A DNA stretch of 52,025 bases from Bauldia sp. (lineage in GTDB: Bacteria > Pseudomonadota > Alphaproteobacteria > Rhizobiales > Kaistiaceae): NCBI RefSeq assembly GCF_020442045.1, contig NZ_JAGRLA010000170.1, forward strand, positions 1 through 52,025, written 5' to 3'. A program made the position numbers and the translations under genes. The notes beneath the pieces were generated by a model. That model was not told the origin of the DNA. It made no database searches and was given only the letters and a program-made list of their open reading frames with translations. This document shows positions 1 through 8,570 of this stretch, one piece after another. Each line of letters starts with the position of its first letter. Positions within the stretch are counted from its first letter, which is position 1.

Positions 1-1070
1 GCGATCTGGCCATCCTGGTTCTTGTAGCCGTACCAGGACGCGAACTTCTTGACGTCGTCGGTCACCGCGTCGGGACGATCGCGGCTGGTCATCAGGTACA
101 TGGCGCTGTCGATCAGACCCCACGGCTGGCCCTGATAGGGGAAGAATCCGATCTTGCCGGCCACGGCAGCGGATTGTGCCGGATCGTTGAAGGTCTTGAG
201 GTCGTAGATCTGCTGCGGGCTGATGATGTAGCGGCCGGACCGGTAGGCGTCGATATAGGCCGCCTCGTTGTAGGACAGCACTTCCTCGGGAATGAAGCCG
301 TCCTTCCAGATCTTCTTCCAGTCCTCGAGCGTCTGGCCGGCGGGGCCGTCCACCGTCATCATCGGCGCATGGGTTTCCGGGTCGGCCATGACGCCGCCGC
401 GGTTCATCATCTCCAGGACATAGCCCCAGCTGATGCCGAACCATTCAGCGAACCAGTGGGCCAGGTACGGCTGCTTCTCGCCCTTGTCGCGCAGCTTGTA
501 GAGCAGGTCGTAAACACCGGGCCAGTCCTTCGGATAGTCTTCCTCGCTGAACCCGGCTGCCTTGAATTTCTCGGTATTGACGCACATCACGCCGCGGGTC
601 GAGACGAAGTAGCTGAGCCCGAGCAGTTTGCCCTTGTAGGTCCAGGCCTCGCGGATGTTGTCGTACATCGCCGCCTTGATCTCGTCGGCGTCGGGCATCT
701 CGTCGACTGGCATGATCCAGCCGCCGCCGAGATAGCGGACCGCGCTCGACGGATTGGCGTAGAGCACGTCGAGATCGGCCTTCGAGATCAGGCTCTTCTC
801 CATGATCGACGGATAGTCGCCGGTGACGGTGGCATAGTCGACATGCCCGTCCATGGCCTGATTGTAGCTGTCGACGTTGCCCTGGACGACGTCGGTGCGG
901 AAATTCCAGCCGCGGAAGTAGATTGGCTCGCCGCTGGTCGCCTTGAGGTCCATGCCCTGGGCATGGGCCAGATCCCTCGGCAGCAGCATCCCCGCCGCGG
1001 CGGCGGCACCGACTCCGGCGGTCGTCTGCAGCAGCCTGCGACGAGTGATGCCAGTTTCACGTTTCTTCAT
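1..1070 (-). CDS. Tat-exported ABC transporter solute-binding protein (partial, 3' end outside window)
   Basis: This is the N-terminal 356 residues of a periplasmic solute-binding protein; the gene runs off the left edge. The start at 1070 is preceded by GAGGGG about 10 bases upstream. The protein opens with a twin-arginine signal (MKKRETGITRRRLLQ), a hydrophobic Ala/Gly stretch and an AHA cleavage site near residue 37, so it is exported folded by Tat. The mature part has features of extracellular binding proteins of the spermidine/putrescine or CUT1 type, such as an early SGEPIYFRGWNF strand and several Trp/Tyr-rich segments. It follows the amidohydrolase operon on the same strand after a 272-base gap and probably delivers that pathway's substrate. 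The exact ligand class cannot be read from the sequence. Confidence 0.85.
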   Translation of the reverse strand, partial: MKKRETGITRRRLLQTTAGVGAAAAAGMLLPRDLAHAQGMDLKATSGEPIYFRGWNFRTDVVQGNVDSYNQAMDGHVDYATVTGDYPSIMEKSLISKADLDVLYANPSSAVRYLGGGWIMPVDEMPDADEIKAAMYDNIREAWTYKGKLLGLSYFVSTRGVMCVNTEKFKAAGFSEEDYPKDWPGVYDLLYKLRDKGEKQPYLAHWFAEWFGISWGYVLEMMNRGGVMADPETHAPMMTVDGPAGQTLEDWKKIWKDGFIPEEVLSYNEAAYIDAYRSGRYIISPQQIYDLKTFNDPAQSAAVAGKIGFFPYQGQPWGLIDSAMYLMTSRDRPDAVTDDVKKFASWYGYKNQDGQI

Positions 1071-1168
1071 CGCTCATTCCCCTCTTTTATCGCGGCGCCC
1101 CGTTGTGCGCGAACGCTCCATCCGATCATTTGTGTTCGTTCGCTATTGTATATGTTCGATTAAATCGG

Positions 1169-1186
1169 TGACCCGTCAGCGGGTCA
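1169..1186. promoter_or_regulatory. Inverted repeat upstream of the Tat binding-protein gene
   Basis: TGACCCG and CGGGTCA form a perfect 7-bp inverted repeat around a 4-base centre, about 100 bases upstream of the start at 1070 and inside the 272-base gap between that gene and the small gene ending at 1343. A TACAAT hexamer in minus-strand orientation lies nearby at 1150-1145. This could be an operator or a small stem-loop; the role is inferred. Nothing else was recognised in the gap. Confidence 0.35.
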
Positions 1187-1342
1187 ACAGAAAAGGAGAA
1201 TGTCGGTAACAAAGGACCAGTCCTCGGCGCTTTCGTCACTCGCGCGCTCGCGCCCAGCCAGGTTTTTCGGCAACCCGCTGTCCATCTGGTGAACAATAGG
1301 TTTGATTTTGTGCAGATAGGATCGCCGCGCAAACAGGCGGGA

Positions 1343-1648
1343 TCAGTCCAGCCAAATGCCGGTCCGGTCGTGCCAGCGGCGGCGGAACAATTCCCACTCC
1401 GCGGCGCCGGGGTCGGTGAATATCCGATCCCGCTCGATCTCGATCCGTCCCTGGCGATCTTCGGGGATGCGTGCGATCGCCCAGCGACGAAACGGCTCCA
1501 GGGTGACAAGCACCAGACGACCCGAGCCGGGATCGGCGCGCAGCCTGTTGAGAAGGCGCTGCAGCGCGGGCCCGTGCGGGCCCGTCGGGTTCCGGCGGAA
1601 TTCGGCGATCAGGTCGGCCTCGGTTTCTTCCGGATAGAGGTCGGACAA
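1343..1648 (-). CDS. Second N,N-dimethylformamidase light-subunit-like protein (orphan paralogue)
   Basis: A 101-residue soluble protein with no signal peptide or membrane segment. It aligns over about 90 residues with the product of 6004-6327, roughly 40 percent identical by eye. Shared blocks are EFRR-P-G-H-P-LQR-LN-R, a central LV strand, IEIE-D, and AEWE-F-RRW near the C-terminus. That pattern resembles my memory of the small alpha subunit of N,N-dimethylformamidase. I chose a TTG start at 1648 because GAGGA lies about 8 bases upstream and it gives a length like the paralogue's; the longer open frame upstream is antisense-type noise inside the M20 gene. The gene begins 17 bases after the M20 peptidase stop, so it sits in the operon, but no second large-subunit gene is next to it. 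Confidence 0.7.
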   Translation of the reverse strand: MSDLYPEETEADLIAEFRRNPTGPHGPALQRLLNRLRADPGSGRLVLVTLEPFRRWAIARIPEDRQGRIEIERDRIFTDPGAAEWELFRRRWHDRTGIWLD

Positions 1649-1665
1649 GGTTGGTTCCTCATTGC

Positions 1666-2850
1666 CTAGAAGCGTGCGGCGCGTCTCGCCGCGTCGGCCA
1701 GCATGCGAGCCGCCTCCGCCACTTCGGCAAGGTCCACGAATTCGTCGCGGGCGTGCGCCTGCTCGATGCTGCCCGGCCCGAAGATGATGGTCGGGACGCC
1801 ACCGACATTGACCATCTTGGTCGCGTCCGAACCGTAGGGGACGCCGGTCGGCGTCGGGTCGATGCCGCGGTCGCGGCATATCTCGCCGAACAACCTCACG
1901 ATCGACGTGTCCTCGGCGACGTCCATGGCGGATGAATCGATGAACGGCTCGTGGACGGTGAAGCGCGCGCCGCCTTGCTGCTGGCCGGCGACCTTGGCCG
2001 TCAGGTCCTTGAAGGACCGCCATACCGTCTCGCCCGTCTCGCTCGGCAGGTACCTGTAGTCGAAGCGCAGCATCGCCCGCGACGGCACCGTGTTCGGACC
2101 CTCGCCGGCCTCGAAGCCGGTACAGACGAGGGTTGCGGGCCCCAGCAGCGGATGGGATTCGGTGCGTCCCGCCATCTCCGCCTCGAAGGCCGAAAGGAGC
2201 CGCCGTGCCGCCGCGATGGCGTCGGTTCCTTCGTGCGGCTTGGCGGTATGCGCAGGCCGCCCATGGATCTCGACATACCATCGGACGCAGCCCTTGCAGG
2301 CGCGTACGATGCTGAGATTCGTCGGCTCGCCGGCGACGCCGAGGTCGTAGGATTCGCCGCGCTTCAGATGGTGGCTGATTCCGGCGAAGCGGTACTCCTC
2401 GTCGGCCGCGGCGACGAAGGTCACGTCACCGGCGGGCGGATCGTCAGCGAGCGAGGCGAGGGCAAGCATGAACGCCGTCAGGCAGCCCTTGTCGTCGACC
2501 GCGCCGCGGCCGTAGAGGCGGCGACCTTCGACGCGCGGCGAGAACGGCGCGTCCATTCCGGTGACCTGAACGGTGTCGAGATGGCCCTCCCAGATCATCC
2601 GCGGCCCGCCTCCCGTACCGCGCAGTCGTGCGATGACATTGGGGCGGCCAGGCATCACCTCGTCGACCTCGACCTCGATGCCGCGCTGGCTGAGCCAGTC
2701 GGCGACGAACGCTCCGGCGCGGGCCTCGTCGAACCAGTCATCCGGGTCGCCGGGCAGGCGGAAATGCGGGTTGACGCTGGGGATCGCCACCAGCGCCGCC
2801 AGCAGCTTCGCGGCTTCGTCTTCGGAAATGCTGTCCTGCTTCGTGCCCAT
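1666..2850 (-). CDS. M20 family metallopeptidase (ArgE/DapE/carboxypeptidase type)
   Basis: A 394-residue cytoplasmic di-zinc hydrolase of the M20 family, which cleaves amide bonds of N-acyl amino acids, dipeptides or carbamoyl compounds. Motifs are complete: the metal His and catalytic Asp in WEGHLDT (H90, D92), the bridging Asp in GRGAVDDKG (about D119), and the catalytic Glu pair in ADEEY (E151-E152). The dimerisation domain lies around 165-290. I chose the ATG at 2850 because GAGGT precedes it; an in-frame start at 2901 has no clear ribosome site. It lies between the SDR and the second light-subunit-like gene on the same strand, so it may process the amine or amide product of the dimethylformamidase-like enzyme. 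The substrate is unknown. Confidence 0.9.
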   Translation of the reverse strand: MGTKQDSISEDEAAKLLAALVAIPSVNPHFRLPGDPDDWFDEARAGAFVADWLSQRGIEVEVDEVMPGRPNVIARLRGTGGGPRMIWEGHLDTVQVTGMDAPFSPRVEGRRLYGRGAVDDKGCLTAFMLALASLADDPPAGDVTFVAAADEEYRFAGISHHLKRGESYDLGVAGEPTNLSIVRACKGCVRWYVEIHGRPAHTAKPHEGTDAIAAARRLLSAFEAEMAGRTESHPLLGPATLVCTGFEAGEGPNTVPSRAMLRFDYRYLPSETGETVWRSFKDLTAKVAGQQQGGARFTVHEPFIDSSAMDVAEDTSIVRLFGEICRDRGIDPTPTGVPYGSDATKMVNVGGVPTIIFGPGSIEQAHARDEFVDLAEVAEAARMLADAARRAARF

Positions 2851-2910
2851 CGAGTCCGCGACCTCAGGTCGAGTGAACGGCGCCGGCAGTGTCGGCGGCA
2901 TCGCGCTTGA

Positions 2911-3687
2911 TCACCAGCAGGTATAGCCGCCGTCGACGAGGACGATGCTGCCGGTCATGTAGCTCGCCGCGTCGCTGGCCAGGAAAAGCATGACATTGGC
3001 GATCTCCGACGGTTCGGCGAAGCGCTTCATCGGAGTCATCTCCTCCCACAGCTTCACCCATTCGGTGTTGCTCAGGCCGCGCCTGGTCATCTCGGTGAGG
3101 ACGTAGCCGGGGGCGACGGCGTTGACGCGAATCTTGTGGGGCGCGAGCTCGACCGCCATCGACTTGACCATCTGGTGGACGGCCGCCTTGGAGGTGTTGT
3201 AATGCGCTTGGGGCTGCGGCTTGTCGACGATGAAGCCGGAATCGGAGCCGATCGAGACGATGCTGCCGCCGCCGTTCCGCGCCATCTGACGGGCAAAGGC
3301 CTGGGCAATGAAGAACTGGGCGTTGACGTTGACGTTGATGACGTCCCGCCACTCCTCGGCCGGGATCTCGAGGACATCGGTATTGGGGTTGATGCCGATG
3401 CAGTTGAACAGCACCCCGACGCGGCCGAAATCACGTTCGACATCCTCGGCGACGGCCCGGGCTGCCACCGGGTCGCGGAGGTCGGCGCGATAGGCCCTCA
3501 CGGTGCGTCCCGACGCTGCTTCGAGTCGCGCGGCCGAATCCGAGCCTTCTTCCAGTATGTCGATGATGGCGATGTCGGCGCCGGCGGTCGCCGCAAGCTC
3601 GGCGATCGCAAAGCCGATCCCCCTGGCGCCGCCGGTCACGGCGGCGATCCTGCCGTCGAGGCGAAACTGATCGAGTGACATCGGCAC
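2911..3687 (-). CDS. SDR family NAD(P)-dependent oxidoreductase
   Basis: A 258-residue classical short-chain dehydrogenase. The cofactor motif TGGARGIG is at about 18-25, an N-N-G-type strand (here FNCIGIN) is in mid protein, the catalytic Ser is in SIGSDSGF, and YNTSK carries the catalytic Tyr and Lys. The C-terminus ends in the usual TGSIVLVDGGYTCW. It is soluble and cytoplasmic. It starts 25 bases after the amidohydrolase large subunit and is followed by the M20 gene, so it likely oxidises or reduces a hydroxyl intermediate of the same pathway. The family does not fix the substrate. Confidence 0.92.
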   Translation of the reverse strand: MPMSLDQFRLDGRIAAVTGGARGIGFAIAELAATAGADIAIIDILEEGSDSAARLEAASGRTVRAYRADLRDPVAARAVAEDVERDFGRVGVLFNCIGINPNTDVLEIPAEEWRDVINVNVNAQFFIAQAFARQMARNGGGSIVSIGSDSGFIVDKPQPQAHYNTSKAAVHQMVKSMAVELAPHKIRVNAVAPGYVLTEMTRRGLSNTEWVKLWEEMTPMKRFAEPSEIANVMLFLASDAASYMTGSIVLVDGGYTCW

Positions 3688-3712
3688 TGTCCTTCGTCTT
3701 GAAACCGGTCCT

Positions 3713-5983
3713 TCAGGTCTCGCCGCCGGCGAAGGGCTCCGCGTCGAGGAAGCGCCTCAGGACGTTCGCGGTGATCTTCGAGACGTTGTTGTCATAGTGG
3801 TTGTGAGAGAGCGAACCGCACCAGGCGATCGAGGCGGTGGCGAAGATCGCGCCGCCCGCCGGCGTTTCGCCGAAGGCGAGATCGGCGCGCACCCTGGTGT
3901 TCTGGTCGCCGCCGAGGTTCGGCGGCACCGGGCCGAATTCCTCGTTGACGAGGAGCATCATCGCCGAATGCCCCTCCGAGCTCGCCAGCCGCAACATGTT
4001 GGGCGGCGAGCCGAGCTCGCGGGTGATGCAGTCGAGCTCGATCCCGGCCGCGCCGCCACCGACGAGGCCGAAATCGCCGATGATCTCGTCAGGCACGCCT
4101 TCGAAGATGAAGGCGGCGCGCGGATTGTCGGCGTCCGGAGCGCGGCGATAATAGGAAGAGATGTCAAAGCCCTGGGCGATGAAGCCGACGCCGGCCATGA
4201 CGTTTGGTGCCCGGCCGATACGCCGCCACAATCCGCCATATTCGCCGTTGAAGGAATGGAAATACTCGCCCGGCTCGGCAATCCATGGCCGGATGCCGTC
4301 CTCCGCCCGGCGGAGCTCGATGGCGCCCGGCAGTTCGTCGTGGAAGGCGACGCGCCAGTACCAGCCATTGCCGCCCATATACATGAGGCGCCCGCCGCGA
4401 TCGATCCACGCCTTCATCGCGTCCCACATGCGGGTCGAGTGATATTCGGGATGAGTGCCGGTCATCACGACCTGGTAGCCGTTGAGAAGCTCCAGTCCCT
4501 CCTCGTGGAGGTCCTCGTCGGTAATGACGTCGTAGTCGATGCCCTGATGTTCCAGCCAGTCGAAGAAGTGCGTGTCGGCGTTGTACTGGTAGACGGCGGA
4601 GCCATGCCCGCCGAGCCATGAATGGTATTGGGCGGTGAAGTTCAGGATCGGCCGCAGCCGGCTCGAATAGGCGACGCCCGAGCCGTCGGCGTGGGTGTCG
4701 TAGAGCGAGCCGCCGAGTTCCGGGTGCTCGTACATGTAGAGATCCGAATGGCCGAAATTGACCATGCGGTTCATCAGGACCTCCACGCCCCGCGCGGTGA
4801 TGTGCTCGGCATGGTTGGCGTAGGCGATATAGGAGCAGGTCGGGGCCAGGAAGACCACCTTGGGGCGATTCACCCGAGCCTTCCGGTCACGGGGCGGGCG
4901 AACGAAGAACGCCAGGTAATCCTCCCGCGTCGCCTCGCCGTCGCTCTCGCCGCAGCTGACATGCAGGGCGTAGGGACCGCTGCGCAGGTCGGCGGGGATC
5001 TCAACCGATACCGAGGTCTCCCAACCTGCGTCATAGACGTCGTCGCTGTGAAAATGGACGGCTCCGTAATGCTCCGGCTTCTTCGACCAGGAATGCTCCT
5101 CGCCGGTCCAGTTCCAGCCCTTCATGCCGCGTGTCGGCAGGTTGACGAGCACGCCGTCCCGGCCGGAGGCGCCGATGTCGACGCAGCGCAGCGAGCGGAT
5201 GTCACGTGAGAAATCCCACCGCGCGATGACATGAGTCGCGAGCGTCGGGTCGAGCGGCCGGCGCAGCAGCGCGTCGTGAACCGCCGGGGCGTGAAGGCCT
5301 GAGAGCAGGGCAGGTCCGTCGATCTTGCCGTCGAAATGGCGCCCGACGGTGCCGTCGGCCATCGGACAGCCGGCAAGGAAGAGCGGCGCTTCGATCGCCG
5401 GCGGCGCGACGTCGAGAGTGAAAGTACCGGAGAAGCTGTCCCCGGTCTGGGCATAGGGCACGAGAGGGCGTTGATCGATCGTGACCTGCCGGTTCGCGGG
5501 GTCGACGCCGACGACCAGCGAGTACCATTCCCGCTCCAGCATGGCGCGATCGGTCACCACGGTGGACAGCGCGCCGTTATCGGCGAAGGTGACCTCTACC
5601 CGCCCGCCGGCGGCCACGCCGATCCGGATGCCGCTTCCGCTGGCGGCATCCCACTGACAGAGCAGGGTCTGGTCGTCGCGCTTGAGCAGCGTCGGCCAGA
5701 GCATGGTCACGAAGGTGAAAGGCGCAGCGGCGAGGGCGGGAAAGCCATCCACCCGCATGAAGGAGCCCGCATCGATCCGCTGGACCTTGCCGGGATGACG
5801 GCCGTCGGCGTTGGTCGGTACGTGGACGAACTTCAGCCCGGGGCCCTCGGGGTTGCAGTCGCCGTGGACGACCCGGACCATCCGGGCGTCGAAGCCGTCG
5901 CCCTCCTCGACCGAAATCTTGAAATTGATCGTCTCGCCTGGTGCGACGCTGAAACGATCCGGATAGCCGACAATCTTCAGCAT
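3713..5983 (-). CDS. N,N-dimethylformamidase-like large (beta) subunit, iron-dependent amidohydrolase
   Basis: A 756-residue protein close in length to dimethylformamidase beta subunits (about 760). It has an N-terminal beta-rich region, a concanavalin/LamG-like section around 75-275, and a catalytic half with the family blocks SYIAYANHAEH (384-394), SLYDTHADGSGVAYSSRLRP (426-445) and TGTHPEYHS (508-516). Characterised members bind a mononuclear iron through two Tyr and one Glu; E513 of HPEYHS and Tyr among 385, 388, 428 and 439 are the visible candidates. GGGAGG-type ribosome sites precede the start. The light-subunit gene ends 20 bases upstream, the same small-then-large order known for the formamidase. 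The substrate need not be dimethylformamide: the kinase, phosphatase and peptidase around it suggest a larger amide. Family confidence is high, substrate confidence low. Confidence 0.85.
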   Translation of the reverse strand: MLKIVGYPDRFSVAPGETINFKISVEEGDGFDARMVRVVHGDCNPEGPGLKFVHVPTNADGRHPGKVQRIDAGSFMRVDGFPALAAAPFTFVTMLWPTLLKRDDQTLLCQWDAASGSGIRIGVAAGGRVEVTFADNGALSTVVTDRAMLEREWYSLVVGVDPANRQVTIDQRPLVPYAQTGDSFSGTFTLDVAPPAIEAPLFLAGCPMADGTVGRHFDGKIDGPALLSGLHAPAVHDALLRRPLDPTLATHVIARWDFSRDIRSLRCVDIGASGRDGVLVNLPTRGMKGWNWTGEEHSWSKKPEHYGAVHFHSDDVYDAGWETSVSVEIPADLRSGPYALHVSCGESDGEATREDYLAFFVRPPRDRKARVNRPKVVFLAPTCSYIAYANHAEHITARGVEVLMNRMVNFGHSDLYMYEHPELGGSLYDTHADGSGVAYSSRLRPILNFTAQYHSWLGGHGSAVYQYNADTHFFDWLEHQGIDYDVITDEDLHEEGLELLNGYQVVMTGTHPEYHSTRMWDAMKAWIDRGGRLMYMGGNGWYWRVAFHDELPGAIELRRAEDGIRPWIAEPGEYFHSFNGEYGGLWRRIGRAPNVMAGVGFIAQGFDISSYYRRAPDADNPRAAFIFEGVPDEIIGDFGLVGGGAAGIELDCITRELGSPPNMLRLASSEGHSAMMLLVNEEFGPVPPNLGGDQNTRVRADLAFGETPAGGAIFATASIAWCGSLSHNHYDNNVSKITANVLRRFLDAEPFAGGET

Positions 5984-6003
5984 GGTTCAGCCTCCCGCAG
6001 CGG

Positions 6004-6327
6004 TCATTCGTCTTTGAAGGGTCGGTTGATGCTCTCGCCGGTATGCTCTCGCCAGCGGCGGCAGAACATCTCCCACTCCGCTTCCTCGCGGGTGGCGAAA
6101 ACCTTGTCGTCCTCGATCTCGATCGGGTCGGATCGATCGGGCGGCATCCGGCCGATCACGTATTCCTCGAAGCGCTTGCGGCAGACCAGGATGTACTGGA
6201 TGCCGCCGCGGTCCAGCCGCATGATGTTGAGGACCCGCTGGAGGCCGGGGCTGTGCTCGCCGATCGGCAACCTGCGGAATTCCTCGACGTATTTGCGATC
6301 CTCGTCGGCGTCGATCTTGTAGACCAT
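6004..6327 (-). CDS. N,N-dimethylformamidase-like light (alpha) subunit
   Basis: A 107-residue soluble protein directly upstream of the large subunit, starting at an ATG with GGAGG 8 bases upstream. Visible blocks are EFRRLPIGEHSPGLQRVLN (15-33), a YILV strand with RKRFEEY (about 43-54), and REEAEWEMFCRRW (about 82-94). Position, size and these blocks match the small subunit of dimethylformamidase, which packs against the large subunit. It begins 4 bases after the HAD phosphatase stop, so it is transcribed with the kinase and phosphatase. The identification rests on context and remembered family sequence, not a search. A paralogue lies at 1343-1648. Confidence 0.78.
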   Translation of the reverse strand: MVYKIDADEDRKYVEEFRRLPIGEHSPGLQRVLNIMRLDRGGIQYILVCRKRFEEYVIGRMPPDRSDPIEIEDDKVFATREEAEWEMFCRRWREHTGESINRPFKDE

Positions 6328-6331
6328 CTGA

Positions 6332-7024
6332 TCAGCCTCCCATCGGTCCAGCCATCTTGTTGTCGGTGGGGATGGCCTTCGTCCTGCCTTGTCGGTCGAG
6401 CAGCGGCAGGATGTCGGCCAGCGCCTTCACCGTCGTGTCCGCGCCGGGCAACATGCCGCCGGTCGGATCGAAGCCGATCACGAAGAGGCCGGCGGCTTTC
6501 GCCGAAGCGGCGCCGGTCGCACTGTCCTCGACCGCCGCGACACGCCAGGGATCGAGGCCGAGCCGCTCGCATGCGATGCGGTAGGGCTCCGGGTCCGGCT
6601 TACCGCGCGCGACATCGTCAAAGCTGATCGAAAACTCGATGGTCTCGCCGATGCCGAGGCTGTCGACGTTGGCATCGACGATGGCCCGCCCCGAATTCGA
6701 GACGCAAACCTGCCGGAGACCCTGCGTCGCCAGCTCGCCGATCACCATGGTCGCGTCCCGCTGCTGAACGAGCTCGGTTCTGCGGTCGACATAGACCCGG
6801 GTGATTTCCTCGATCCAGGCATCGCGCTCGATCGCGGTGCCCAGATGCGGGTGCAGAGCATCCCAGACATCATGGAGATGGACGCCGAGAAACGTATCGG
6901 CGGGCATCGTCTCGACGTCGAAGCCGTGCCGGCGGCACACTGTTACCAGGGTCTCCTGGTGCAGTGGCTCGCTGTCGACCAGGGTGCCGTCGATATCCCA
7001 GGCCATGGCCGCGATGGCGTTCAT
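6332..7024 (-). CDS. HAD-IA family phosphatase/phosphomutase-like hydrolase
   Basis: A 230-residue haloacid-dehalogenase-superfamily enzyme. The nucleophile motif is WDIDGTLVDSEP with D10 and D12, motif II is CVSNSGR, and motifs III/IV are GKPDPEPY and AVEDSATG. A helical cap sits between motifs I and II. This is the layout of beta-phosphoglucomutase and sugar- or polyol-phosphate phosphatases. The start codon overlaps the kinase stop by one base (TGATG), so the two are translationally coupled. That pairing suggests phosphorylation and dephosphorylation or isomerisation of one polyol or sugar intermediate. Confidence 0.9.
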   Translation of the reverse strand: MNAIAAMAWDIDGTLVDSEPLHQETLVTVCRRHGFDVETMPADTFLGVHLHDVWDALHPHLGTAIERDAWIEEITRVYVDRRTELVQQRDATMVIGELATQGLRQVCVSNSGRAIVDANVDSLGIGETIEFSISFDDVARGKPDPEPYRIACERLGLDPWRVAAVEDSATGAASAKAAGLFVIGFDPTGGMLPGADTTVKALADILPLLDRQGRTKAIPTDNKMAGPMGG

Positions 7025-8523
7025 CAGGCAGCCTCCCCGGCAAACAGGCGCGGATAGAGATCGCGGTAGCGCCGGTAGCCTTCGGCATAGACGGCCGCAT
7101 TGTCCGGGTTCGGCTCGACCAGCGGCCCGTTGGCGACAAACCGTGAGATGCCGCTCCAGTCATCGGTCAGGCCGGTGCCGACCGCCGCGGTCCAGGCGGC
7201 GCCGAGGCAGGACCCGGGATGGCCTTCCAGGAGCTGGATCGGGCGCTGCAGGATGTCGGCGACGATCTGCATCCATATCCGGCTCTTCGAGCCGCCGTCG
7301 CAGGCCATGTAGCGGTCGGTCGCGTGGCCGATGTCGTTCAGCACCTCGACATGATGGGCGATCGCGTAGCCGTAGGCTTCGAGCAAGGCCCGCCACATAT
7401 GGCCGAGACCGTGCGAGAAGCTGATGCCGTGGAAGACAGCCCGCGCGGCCGGGTCGTGGATCGGTGTCTTCTCGCCGAGGAAATAGGGCAGGATCGTCAC
7501 CCCGTCGGCGCCGGCGGGGACTTCGGCGGCGCGGGCGTCGAGCCGGGCGTGAATGCTGATGCCCGCTTTCTCCGCGGCGGCCGCCTCGCCCTGCCCGAAG
7601 GTATCGACGAACCAGTTGAGCCCCGAGCCGCCCGTCGCCATGCATCCGTTGGGGACGAAGAGACCGGGCACCAGATGATAGTCGAGGTAGAGGCGCGGAT
7701 CGGGCTCCGCCTTTTCCGCCGCAACGAGGATATCGGCCGATCCGCCGAACTTGAGAAGTGTGTCGCCGGGGCGCGTCAGGCCGGCGGCGAGCGCCGACGC
7801 GATCAGGTCCGCAGCGCCGCCTACCACCGGCGTTCCGGTTTTCAGGCCGGTTTCGGCGGCAGCTTCCGGGGTCACGCCGCCAAGCAAGGCATGCGACACA
7901 GTCTTGGCCGGCATGGCGGATCGGGGGATATGGGCAAGCGCGACCAGATCGTCGGCGACCGCGTTGTCGTTGAGATCGATGAAGCCGCCTTCGAGGGCCC
8001 AGTTCTGCTCCACCGCGCGCTCGCCCGTCAGGCGCCAGTTGATATAGTCGTAGGAGCCGAACACCGTCGCAATGCGCGAGAAGGCCTCCGGCTCGTGCTT
8101 TTCCAGCCAGCGCAGCTTGCAGGTGACGAGTTGCTGGTTGATCCCGTTGCCGGCCCGGCGAAGAAAGGCGTCGCCGTCGACCTCGGCGGCCAGCTCGCGC
8201 ACTTCGGCGCCGCAACGCCCGTCGCTCTGCTGGATGCTGGGGCGGATCAGGTCACCGGCGTCGTCGAGGAGGATGACAGCCGGCAGCATCCCCGTCACGC
8301 CGACCGCGGCGATCGCCTCGATATCAGTTCCGTTGTCGCGGAATTCCCGCAGGATCGCGCAGACATTTGCCCACCATTGGCGAGGGTCTTCCTCGGTCCA
8401 TCCGGGTTGCGGGGCCGACAGGGTCACCGGCCTCGAGACAATCGCCATCACCTCGTCGGGCAACCGGATCAGAATACCGATGGTGGAGGTCGTGCCGATG
8501 TCGAGACCGAGGAGACAGGCCAT
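7024..8523 (-). CDS. FGGY family carbohydrate kinase (xylulokinase-like)
   Basis: A 499-residue ATP-dependent sugar or polyol kinase. It opens with the phosphate-binding LGLDIGTTST (about 5-14), has GVTGMLPAVILLDDAGD in the N-terminal domain, and the FGGY C-terminal signature region with KFGGSADIL and MACDGGSKSRIWMQI. Its length is typical for XylB-like kinases. It is the first gene of the minus-strand operon. The ATG at 8523 directly follows an in-frame TGA, and the good ribosome site AAGGAA lies upstream of a four-codon leader (8524-8538). The substrate is not deducible; xylulokinase, ribulokinase or an erythritol/glycerol-type kinase are all possible. Confidence 0.92.
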   Translation of the reverse strand: MACLLGLDIGTTSTIGILIRLPDEVMAIVSRPVTLSAPQPGWTEEDPRQWWANVCAILREFRDNGTDIEAIAAVGVTGMLPAVILLDDAGDLIRPSIQQSDGRCGAEVRELAAEVDGDAFLRRAGNGINQQLVTCKLRWLEKHEPEAFSRIATVFGSYDYINWRLTGERAVEQNWALEGGFIDLNDNAVADDLVALAHIPRSAMPAKTVSHALLGGVTPEAAAETGLKTGTPVVGGAADLIASALAAGLTRPGDTLLKFGGSADILVAAEKAEPDPRLYLDYHLVPGLFVPNGCMATGGSGLNWFVDTFGQGEAAAAEKAGISIHARLDARAAEVPAGADGVTILPYFLGEKTPIHDPAARAVFHGISFSHGLGHMWRALLEAYGYAIAHHVEVLNDIGHATDRYMACDGGSKSRIWMQIVADILQRPIQLLEGHPGSCLGAAWTAAVGTGLTDDWSGISRFVANGPLVEPNPDNAAVYAEGYRRYRDLYPRLFAGEAA

Positions 8524-8538
8524 TCAGTTGTCACGCAT
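8524..8538 (-). other. Four-codon leader ORF (MRDN-stop) abutting the kinase start
   Basis: On the minus strand AAGGAA (8550-8545) is 6 bases upstream of ATG-CGT-GAC-AAC-TGA, and the TGA is followed at once, in the same frame, by the kinase ATG. Either the kinase is translated by re-initiation after this mini-ORF, or a nonsense change has split the original N-terminus. The kinase fold begins only at the second ATG, so its function should be intact. Confidence 0.4.
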
Positions 8539-8570
8539 CTGGTGTTCCTTGTGGGCTGTTTAACACGGGA

